NCBI RefSeq assembly: GCF_020509005.1 | Contig: NC_063015.1 | Location: 62,001 to 126,000 of the forward strand | Reading direction: 5' to 3' | Source of the DNA: Fulvia fulva | Lineage: Eukaryota; Ascomycota; Dothideomycetes; Mycosphaerellales; Mycosphaerellaceae | DNA: 64,000 nucleotides | Shown: positions 45,302-53,698 of the stretch, piece after piece | Numbering within the stretch: the stretch's first letter is position 1 | Layout: each line of letters opens with the position of its first letter | The notes under the pieces: model-generated | Seen by the model: the letters and a program-made list of their open reading frames with translations, nothing else | What the model was told of the DNA's origin: nothing | Database searches by the model: none | Position numbers and translations under genes: made by a program

Positions 45302-48300
45302 TTAGCCCCCGCTCCTAGCCGGTCTCGTCGCGCTGCGTCGTGTCCTCTCTTCCTGCACTGCTCCTACTAGGCGGTACTGTTCTAGCCAGCCCTTCTCTAG
45401 TATCCAGTTCGTAATGCGCCGTAGGTCTTCAGCGTTGTTAAGAAGTGCCCCAATCGTCCGGTTCCTCGCCTTTGCCATCCACTCCCCCCTTCCTAGCGAC
45501 CACCTCGGACAGACGAGGAGTGCGTGCCGTACGTTCTGGGAGCGATAGCCGCAGGGGCAGCTAGTATTCGTGTATCCTGGAACCTTCCTCCATGATAGGT
45601 ACCCCTGGAGGCCGATGTGTTCGCTTCGCAGTTGGGTTGCTATGCTACTCTGTGCCCTCGTAAGGCGGTAGTGGATGAGCTTCGGGGGGTGCTTGACCGC
45701 GGATTTTGTAGCTGACCATTCCTTAGGTTGTCCCGCTGGCTGAGGGCGTCCACTATGCCCTACAACCTGGTTGTTCCACCTCTCTTTCCATAGTTGCTCT
45801 ACAAACGATTTCTCACCTTCCCATTGTGTTGCTAGCTGTTCGTCCCTTGCCCGGTAGTTCGGCTCGTTTCCGGGTCGAATGCCCTTATGCGCTGGTACTG
45901 ATTCGCGGGCCCTTGCGACTGCACTGGCGATGACCTTCTGTACTGGGTACTGTGCCGACTTGCCTAAGTAGGAGGTCCGTAGTCCCTGGATGTATAGGTC
46001 GATCGGCGGTATAGCGGTCTCGTGCTCAAGCATCCTCGTTGGTGTCGACTTATATGCCCCGGTGACCTTCCTTAGGCATTGGTTTTGGATCTTCGCTAGC
46101 GGCGCGACGAGTCCCTTCGATGGGCAGGCCCTCTCGCCTAAGGACCACACTTGGCTGCCATAGGTAAGGACTGGCCGTACAATAGCCGTATATAGAAGTC
46201 GTGACTGCCGGAAGTCCGCCCCCCATGTGGACGCAGTGAGCCTCTGGCATGATGCCATATTCTGTTCAGCTTTCCGTAATATTGCCTGTACGTGCTTCCT
46301 CCACCGTAGCGCCGGGTCCACCCATAGTCCGAGGATCCTGAGCTGATTTGCCGGGTTAGTCGTGTGCCCCTGTATCTGGATAGAAGCTTGCATATTGTGG
46401 AACCGTGGCCGGCGCGTAAAGTGTATCAGATTGTACTTTTCTGGGGCAAACCGAGCCCCGTGCCTCCTAGCCCAGTCCTCGCAGATCTTGTGCTTCTCTT
46501 CTAGTAGCCTACAGTTCTCCTCAGTCGAGGAAGACCACGCTAGGATGTTTGTGTCGTCTACGAAGCCGCTCGCAGCGGTGTTCTGGGATTCTAGGGCTGG
46601 GAGCAGCGTCGCCATAAAGAAGAGGAACAGAATAGGTGCTAGCGTTGAGCCTTGCGGGATTCCAGTGTGGACTGCTTGAAATGGGCTTCTGTACTGGCCG
46701 ACCAGGATCGACGTACTGCGGTTTTGGAGGTAGGACCGTACGAAGTTGACAAGCCACTCAGGGAGTCCTTTCGACCTTAGGATGTAGAGAAGCCGCGGGT
46801 GTGACACGTAGTCGAAGGCTCCCGATATGTCTAGGCTAAGTAAGGAAGCCACCTTGTCCCTATTCTTATACCAGATGGCCTTTACCTGAGAGGTGATAAG
46901 TTCCATCGCGGATAGCGTCGATCGCTGTGGGCGCGCACCCATCTGGGTGTCCGGGAGTAGGGAGTGTTCCTCTGCCGCCTCGGAGAGTCTCGTTGCAACC
47001 AGCTTCTCAAGCGCCTTCCCAAGAGTGTTAAGGAGCGCAATTGGGCGGTACGACTTCACCTGCGTATAGTCTTCCTTCTGCGGCTTGCGTAGGACCACTG
47101 TCGTCGATTGTTTAAAAGCTATCGGGTGGTATCCGGTCTGTAGGCAGGCGTTGAAGATCGCTGCAACTGCTGGGGCTAGTTGATCTCTACACTTCTTTAG
47201 TAGCTCGTTTGGGATCCCATCCGGCCCCGGGGCTTTCTTCGCCGGCAACTTCCTCAGCACAGCGGTAACTTCTCCCTCGGACACCTCCTGTTGGACCGCG
47301 ATGCTAGGGGCTAGGGGAGTAGAGCTGTTTATGTCGCTTAGATCAGCCTCGACTGGAGGTGGGAAGAACTTGCTAGCCAGTAGACGCGCCTTGGCCTCGG
47401 GGTCGCTAACCGGGCCACTAGGCGATTGTAGCGCTGGGATAGAGAAGGAGGGGCCCTGTGTAGGGTCCTGTCGGGCCCATTTCGCTAGCTTCCACATCCT
47501 CTCTGGCTTGCCGGCGATTTCTTCCACTGTGGCCCTCCAGCCGACTGCTTTCTCCCTCCGTATTATGACTTTCTTCTGTTGGCATGCCTCCCTGTATACG
47601 TTCCAGGCCTCCTCGCTATGGCTGCTCGTCCACACCCGGCGGGCTCTCCTTGCTTCTCTTACTACCGCAGTGCACTCCGGCGTCCAGTATGGTTTGGACC
47701 ATGTCGTTGGTTGGGCAAGCGGAACGTGAAGTGAGGTCGCTTTTCTTATTTCGTCTGTCAACCCCTGGACTGCTTCGTCTATCTCGTCTTTACTGTTGTA
47801 TTGCTGCTGCGCGATCTGGACTAGCCTCTTGGAGTCATCGAGGTACGCCTGGATGTTGGCCCAGTGGGCCTTTCCCCAGTTTGGCTTAGGGGTTCTCGCT
47901 GGTGTGCGTTGTATCTGTGTCGCAATAGAGGTCCTGACTGGCATGTGGTCTGACGACGCCTCGAGTTCATGTTCGATCCCACAGTAGGTTACCGTGTGGT
48001 AGTGGCTATCTGAGATCCAGGAGAGGTCGATCGTGCCTTGGAGTCCCCCTCTCTTCCAGGTGCCCAGGTCCTTCGGGGTATTGAGGGCAATTGCGTTGCT
48101 CGCCATCAAGTCGAGTACTTCGTCGGCTATAGGGTGCGGCTGCATAAGGCTTTCCCAGGAAGGGTGGTGTATGTTGAAGTCTCCTACTACGATGTGGCAC
48201 CCTTGTCTCTTGAGCGCACTGTCTAGGTGTCTGCAGACCCCTAGGTCGCGGCTAGACCTCGAGGCTGGCGGTTGCATGTATAGGTTGTGTATCCAGGTGC

Positions 48301-48619
48301 TACCCACGTGGAGGGAGGTAATATCGCCCCCGCCTTCTTCGTCTGCGTAGTACACTACCTCCCAGTCGGATTCTAGTATGTCCTTGCTGACATAGAAGCA
48401 CGTGCGGGGTCTGCCGTCGCCTCGTAGGCATGTCGTGTAGCCTGGTGACTTGCAGGTCGTTGGTCTCTTATGGTGCGGGTTAATCCATGGCTCCTGGATT
48501 GCAAGGACGTGGTGGACGCGCGGGTCCGCCTCGTGTAGGAAATGGTTCTGGACTATATCCTTGCTATGGTTGACGTTATACTGGATGATGTTAAGCGTGT
48601 CGAGGCTAGTCATCGGCAT
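45302..48619 (-). CDS. LINE-A2 ORF2: endonuclease / reverse transcriptase
   Basis: This frame has 1105 residues from the first ATG (48619); another ATG follows two codons later at 48613. The N-terminal 230 residues are an AP-endonuclease-type domain (NIIQYNVNH, QEPW near 43, GDFN at 146-149, SDH at 223-225), which would nick target DNA. Reverse transcriptase covers about 450-700: KKAPGPDGIPN, YRPIALLN, LDISGAFD, IPQGSTLAP and FVDD at 686-689. A C-terminal zinc motif CX1CX8HX4C lies at 1021-1037. I see no RNase H domain. The start overlaps the end of ORF1 by 14 bases, suggesting coupled reinitiation. All catalytic motifs look intact. Confidence 0.95.
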   Translation of the reverse strand: MPMTSLDTLNIIQYNVNHSKDIVQNHFLHEADPRVHHVLAIQEPWINPHHKRPTTCKSPGYTTCLRGDGRPRTCFYVSKDILESDWEVVYYADEEGGGDITSLHVGSTWIHNLYMQPPASRSSRDLGVCRHLDSALKRQGCHIVVGDFNIHHPSWESLMQPHPIADEVLDLMASNAIALNTPKDLGTWKRGGLQGTIDLSWISDSHYHTVTYCGIEHELEASSDHMPVRTSIATQIQRTPARTPKPNWGKAHWANIQAYLDDSKRLVQIAQQQYNSKDEIDEAVQGLTDEIRKATSLHVPLAQPTTWSKPYWTPECTAVVREARRARRVWTSSHSEEAWNVYREACQQKKVIIRREKAVGWRATVEEIAGKPERMWKLAKWARQDPTQGPSFSIPALQSPSGPVSDPEAKARLLASKFFPPPVEADLSDINSSTPLAPSIAVQQEVSEGEVTAVLRKLPAKKAPGPDGIPNELLKKCRDQLAPAVAAIFNACLQTGYHPIAFKQSTTVVLRKPQKEDYTQVKSYRPIALLNTLGKALEKLVATRLSEAAEEHSLLPDTQMGARPQRSTLSAMELITSQVKAIWYKNRDKVASLLSLDISGAFDYVSHPRLLYILRSKGLPEWLVNFVRSYLQNRSTSILVGQYRSPFQAVHTGIPQGSTLAPILFLFFMATLLPALESQNTAASGFVDDTNILAWSSSTEENCRLLEEKHKICEDWARRHGARFAPEKYNLIHFTRRPRFHNMQASIQIQGHTTNPANQLRILGLWVDPALRWRKHVQAILRKAEQNMASCQRLTASTWGADFRQSRLLYTAIVRPVLTYGSQVWSLGERACPSKGLVAPLAKIQNQCLRKVTGAYKSTPTRMLEHETAIPPIDLYIQGLRTSYLGKSAQYPVQKVIASAVARARESVPAHKGIRPGNEPNYRARDEQLATQWEGEKSFVEQLWKERWNNQVVGHSGRPQPAGQPKEWSATKSAVKHPPKLIHYRLTRAQSSIATQLRSEHIGLQGYLSWRKVPGYTNTSCPCGYRSQNVRHALLVCPRWSLGRGEWMAKARNRTIGALLNNAEDLRRITNWILEKGWLEQYRLVGAVQEERTRRSATRPARSGG

Positions 48620-49883
48620 CGACAATCATTTCCTCTGTATCGTCCTGTGTCCTACTGCCCTGTGCGTCCTGGTCTACGCCTATCGGCTGTGTACTAAAGG
48701 GGAGCCGGGCCTGGTTAGATTCCCTCGCCGCAGCTAGCAGAGCACGTGGCCTCCCGTACGCCCTAGGCTGCGCATCCTTTACATCGTTCTCGGCCCTAGG
48801 GCGCTTGTGCCCGACCGCCGCTAGTTGGTTCCGGTGTGGGCTAGCCTCACGGTCGCCGTAGAATCTTGGGGCGACGGTTCTGTTTGTGATTGCCTTGTTT
48901 TTCGCTAGTTTCCGCTGTGGGCATTCCGCACTATACGATGGGTGGTGCCCCGGACAGTTCGCGCACCGTCTCGTAGTCGATGTACAGTCCCTAGACATAT
49001 GGTCTCCTGCACAGTTCGAGCAGGCCTGCTTGTTTGTGCACGTGTAGGTTTGGTGTCCATACTGTTGGCATTTGAAGCATTGGAGGACACGAAAGGATGA
49101 GGAGTGCTTTTCTACTGTCTTGAGGCTGTATTGCCAGACCAGGCCTTGTTCTATCGCTAGATCCGCCGCTTTCGCGTCTTGTAGCCATACTATTAGCGCC
49201 GAGGCCTTCTTGCCTTCTGGCCATTTCCTATGGAGCCAAGTCGCCTTCTGGATTGGAGAGTTAAGAGTGACCGGGTTGTCCTCTTGGAGAGCGCGTAGGT
49301 GACCCTGGTTGGTTGGGTCAAACTCCTTAGGCATGTCGTGGACTAGGATCGTGAATTGTTTCGTTGAGACCTTCGCTGATGCCGCAACCTTAGATGCCCA
49401 CTGTGGCTGTGCCTCTAGGTGCCTCCTAGCAGTAGCAGAGCTAGTATAGATCTGTAGAGTGCCGTTAGACTGTTGGTTCACTGCGACCACCCCTGGTTGG
49501 TTAATTCGTTGGGCGAGCTCCTTGTTCGATAGCTTCGCAACTTCGGCCTGGTCTTCCTTTGCTGCAATGCGGATCGTAACTGCATCGTGCGTTGGGCGGG
49601 GGCCTGGTATCGATGCCGCGACCGATGCCCAGCTATGGGGGTGTTGATTCCGGGTGGCCTTGCTAATCGCCTGGGACGTCGTCCTCATTTCTTGTTGCCC
49701 TCGGTAATACGACAGTACAAGCGCCGTGCGTAGCTGAGTGATCATTACCTGTAGAGACCGGTAAGGGAGCTGATCGTTAGTTTCCATGCTTTTTGCGTCC
49801 TCTATAAGTTGCTGCCAGTTGTCTTGGGGGGGCTTCGCCTGTAGGGCCGTAGGCGCCGTTAGTACCGTAGCCTGGGCTGCCAT
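48606..49883 (-). CDS. LINE-A2 ORF1: RNA-binding zinc-knuckle protein
   Basis: This is a 425-residue Gag-like protein from the ATG at 49883. The N-terminal two thirds are basic and helical in character with no recognised motif. Three zinc knuckles follow: CFKCQQYGHQTYTC (CX2CX4HX4C), CSNCAGDHMSRDC (CX2CX3HX4C) and CANCPGHHPSYSAEC (longer last spacing). Such proteins coat LINE RNA in the ribonucleoprotein particle. The C-terminus is acidic (EEMIVDADD). Val7 and Tyr60 replace Ala and His of LINE-A4, both by RIP-type changes. Confidence 0.92.
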   Translation of the reverse strand: MAAQATVLTAPTALQAKPPQDNWQQLIEDAKSMETNDQLPYRSLQVMITQLRTALVLSYYRGQQEMRTTSQAISKATRNQHPHSWASVAASIPGPRPTHDAVTIRIAAKEDQAEVAKLSNKELAQRINQPGVVAVNQQSNGTLQIYTSSATARRHLEAQPQWASKVAASAKVSTKQFTILVHDMPKEFDPTNQGHLRALQEDNPVTLNSPIQKATWLHRKWPEGKKASALIVWLQDAKAADLAIEQGLVWQYSLKTVEKHSSSFRVLQCFKCQQYGHQTYTCTNKQACSNCAGDHMSRDCTSTTRRCANCPGHHPSYSAECPQRKLAKNKAITNRTVAPRFYGDREASPHRNQLAAVGHKRPRAENDVKDAQPRAYGRPRALLAAARESNQARLPFSTQPIGVDQDAQGSRTQDDTEEMIVDADD

Positions 49884-50013
49884 TGCCTAGGAGTTGCCTA
49901 ATGTAGCTAGGCACCTCCGCGGCGTTTGGAGCTGAAGAAACAGGGTGAAGAGAGCTTCAAGCTGTCCAGATTGAATGGGGTAGAACTCCCTCAGTCCTAG
50001 GGGCAGTGGCCTG

Positions 50014-50022
50014 CTTTTTATA
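50014..50022 (-). promoter_or_regulatory. TATA-like site in the LINE-A 5' UTR
   Basis: The coding strand reads TATAAAAAG about 65 bases inside the element, repeated in LINE-A4 near 62900. An internal promoter must direct full-length RNA; whether this site takes part is unknown. Confidence 0.3.
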
Positions 50023-50086
50023 TCGTTGGAATGGCCTTGATAAGAGCTTTCGAATGTGTCGTGTTTTGGCGCAGAGATCGATGATT

Positions 50087-53000
50087 CCGTCAATATCGTA
50101 GCGATGTAGACCTCTCTAAGTATCGCTCTATAGTTAATATTGCTCGGCTGCCCGTAATAGTTCCCCCTCTCTTAAAATGCGTCTTAGTTTTCTAAGCGTT
50201 ATCTATCTTATACGGTTACTTACCCGTACTACTCTATAACCGTACGAAAGTCTAATTATCCTCTAATACCTTATTATTGTCTAGTAATACATCTATATCC
50301 TATCTATCTATAACTAGCCTATCCGCGACCGGCTCCCTTCGAGAAACATACTGCCTAGTTAGCTAGTTTACCCTAGACCTAAGTCTATCTTTAGCTAGTA
50401 CTCGCGTATAATCCTTATAGCTAAGGTTAGGTATTATTATAGGCTCTATAGGTTTTACTCGAGTATCGGTATAACTACCGGTACTATCGTAGAGCTAAGG
50501 GTAGTAGGTAACACCGGAGTCCTTAGTTAAGATAGTAGGCTTTCCCGTAACCTAGCTAGTATAGCGGTACGTAGTAAATATATACTAAGTAGATTCTATT
50601 AGAAGTATAGCTCGAGACAACTTATTCGTAACGGTACTACTATTAACCCTAATCGTGTTGAGCCTAAGGACCTTATTACTTAGGAGGACCTAATTAGATA
50701 GAGCTACGAAGCCTATAGGCGTAGACAAATCCGGCAGGTTATAGTAAAAGTCTATAATAGCGGCGGCCGCGTGTTTAAATATGTTCTTAGCCGGTTACTA
50801 GGTCTTACTATCCTCCTTATTCTAATATCTAAGCTATTTCACCTTATACTAAGTGTCTACTTTACGCTTCTACCCCTTCTTTACTTTGCCTACTCGCTTA
50901 CGGGTATATATATCTAGGATCTTCTCTACCTTATATATATATAGGTGTTACGATCATATTAGCGACTATATCGGCTTCTATAGTATCGGGCTCGATAGTT
51001 ATCGGCGGTAGTAGTACTAGATACTAGCCTTTAAGTAGTAGGAAGTCGGGATGATCGGCTCGCTAAAGTAACGAAGTATAAAAGTAGTTATTAAGTCCTA
51101 CTATAGCGTCCAACAATCTTAGTTTATATAAGAGCTTAGCTAGTATAACTTCTAGAATCTAGTACGGGCTAGCGTATCTTCTGTCGAGCTTCTTAGATAG
51201 TCGAGTCGTACGGATGTTCTTAGTACTTAGGTATACCTAGTCGCCTACTCTATAGTCTAGCGGGATACTTCGGTAGCGGTTTACTACTTTAGCTTAGAGA
51301 GCTTATAATATCCGTATGTTTTCTTAAAGGTGCTTATAAAGGTCGTAAATCCGGCGTATAAAGGCTTTAGCCGATCGCGTATCTAGTCGCTAGAGAGTAG
51401 TCAGTCCTCCCTCTTTTCTAGCGCTTAGGTCTACGCGCTCTATAAACTTAGGGTTATAGCCTAAAGTAGCGTAGAATAGCGACATACTAGTAGTTTTAGA
51501 AAGGTAGTTATTGATCGTAAACTAAGCTAGACAAAGCTATTCTACCTAGTTATCTTGTGCCTCGTTAGTAAATATACGGAGATACTATTCTATTACTTAG
51601 TTAGTACTTTCCGACTGTCTATTAGTTTCTAGGTAGTATAAAGAACTTAGCTTACGACTTATACGAAGTATCTTATAAAGTTTCTTCTAGAAGGTAGCAA
51701 CCTATTACTTACCGCGGTCTAAAGTAATAGTGTTAGGAAATCCGCGTCGGGAGAATATATACTTAAGGAAAAGTCTTGCCGTATTCTATATAGTTATCGC
51801 TCCGATCGGAATCAGCTCGACTTCCTTCGTTAGCCTATCTATTACGGTTATAATGTTATTATAGGTTATGCTATCGAGGGTACTATTAGGAAGTCCGACT
51901 ACGAAGTCTACCGCGATATACCTCTAAGGTCGGTCCGGTACTAAAAGTAGGTGTAATAATCTAGGTAGCTAGGAGTATAGAGATTTCGTCGTACGGTATA
52001 TACGGTAATTTGCGGTATATCTACGTACTAATCTTACTAAGCTAGGCTAATAGAATTCTCGTACTACGAGTTTATAGGTTCGAGCTCGTCCTAGATGTCC
52101 TACTACTAGAGCGTTATGATTCATTCTAATAAGCCGAGTCCGTAGGGCCTAGTTATTAGGTACCTATAGGCTCTAACTATCGTACTAGTTTCGTATATAC
52201 AATATGTTACTATCTACCTTATAGTACGTAGGGTATATCTTCGCCTTCTATAAGAGTAGAGGGATAGTACTATCTTTCCGTAGTATCTTAATTGCCGCCT
52301 TAAGTTCTTAGTCTAGGGCGTAAGTAGTCGTTATACGGTACTCGAGTTTAGCTTCGACTTCGGCTTTATTCGTAGTCTATACTTCCTAAGCTAGTACTAG
52401 CTATATTTATAGTACCTATTCTAGTTCTAGAATAAACTCGATTACTTTAGGATTTAGGGGAGTCGTCTCTTCTTCTTCGGGCGTATCTTCGACAGTAGCT
52501 CGTATAGAGTCGATCTTAAGGAATCGCTCTAGCGGAAGTAATGTCTAATACTAGTGCTAATTTCTCGGATCGTCCACCCCCTACGGAAGGTCCTAGCTAC
52601 GTCTCGTTAGGCTATCTAGCTCCGTTCCTTATATACCTAGGCGGTATATAATCTAGAAGTTAAATTATAATAGAAATTCTACCTATCGCGCTTATCGGCG
52701 ATTTAGCTACTTCGTAGTTATAAAATATTCGAGGTTCTTATAGTCTATAAACACTTTGACTAGATTGCCGTCCTCGTCTACTTCGTAAGTAAGCTCCGGG
52801 CGCGACTCTTTAAATACTTTAATAATCGCGAGGAGTTCCTTATTGTAGATCTCGTAATTATACTCCTAGGGGCTTAGCTTCTTCGAATAGAAAGCTATAG
52901 GATATAACACTCTCTACTCGTCGTATTATAAGAGCATACCTATATTAATAAAGTTCAAGGAGTTAGTCTTAACGACGGTCTACCTACCCGGTATATAGTA

Positions 53001-53698
53001 TACTAGTATACCCGCCTTACTAAACGCTACTTTTAACGCCTCGAATGCCCTCTAGCAATTATTAGTCTAGTCGATTCTACGGTTGTTATAATTGCTAGGC
53101 CTATCTGACTTCGTCAGGTTGGTTAATAGGGATATAATATAAGAGAAGGCCTTAATAAACCTATAGTAGAAGTTCGCGAATCCTAGGAAGGCTTAGATAT
53201 CCTTAAGATTAGTTAGTACTTCCTAGGTCTATATACATTCCAATTTCTCCGGGTCTATCTCGATGCCCTAGGGTGTAATAATAAGGCCTAGATATTTTAT
53301 ACGTTCCTAGTAGAACTTAGACTTATCGATATTAATAGTAAGCCCGGTATCTCGTAGCTTAATTAATACCTTTCGTACGTGTTCGACGTGTTCCTCTAGA
53401 GTGTCGCTAAAGATAAGGACGTTATCTAGATATACTTATATAAAGTCATCGAGATGTTCCTATAGAACCTTATTAATATACGACTATAAGGTTACGGGTC
53501 CGTTATAGAGGCCGAACGGTAATACGAGGCATTTGTATATACCCTAGCATATTACGAAAGCTCTTAGCTACTCGTACCCTTCCGCGATACGTAACTTATT
53601 AAAGGCTACTATAATATCTAGTTTTGTAAAGTACTTCTTTCCGTATATATAGTTAAGCGTTTCCTATATTAATAGAATAGGATAGCGATTCTTAATAG
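50087..53698 (-). mobile_element. Gypsy G4, degraded 3' half (LTR fragment, integrase, RNase H, part of RT)
   Basis: A truncated LTR (50087-50159, starting TATTACGGG at 50159 reading left) is followed by a tract GAGAGGGGGAAC (50172-50161 region). Pol then reads leftwards on the minus strand: chromo/integrase C-terminus about 51300-50200, integrase core about 52400-51300, RNase H about 53050-52620, and RT with YLDNVLIFS at about 53409-53435 (one catalytic Asp kept, one now Asn). The frame is cut at 53698 by the chimeric LINE. RIP stops are frequent. Confidence 0.83.
53686..53698. repeat. 13-bp target-site duplication of the chimeric LINE, left copy
   Basis: CGATTCTTAATAG at 53686-53698 recurs at 56483-56495. 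The G4 RT frame breaks and resumes at these copies. Confidence 0.9.

Larger units (their letters stand above)
45125..50086 (-). mobile_element. LINE-A2, full-length LINE with both ORFs open (Tad1-like)
   Basis: This element of about 4.96 kb has a 5' UTR of about 200 bases (50086-49884), overlapping ORF1 and ORF2, a 3' UTR (45301-45140) and an ATAG-repeat tail (45125-45138). It keeps normal CpA/TpG. Its ends match LINE-A1 and LINE-A4. I see no target duplication: LINE-B lies on one side and a gypsy LTR on the other. It is potentially active and the likely source type for the other LINE-A copies. Tad1-clade assignment rests on ORF1 knuckles, an APE endonuclease and the C-terminal zinc motif. 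Confidence 0.93.

Noticed and set aside
48620..48625. Two extra codons at the start of LINE-A2 ORF2
   Set aside because: They begin with TTG. The first ATG is at 48619.
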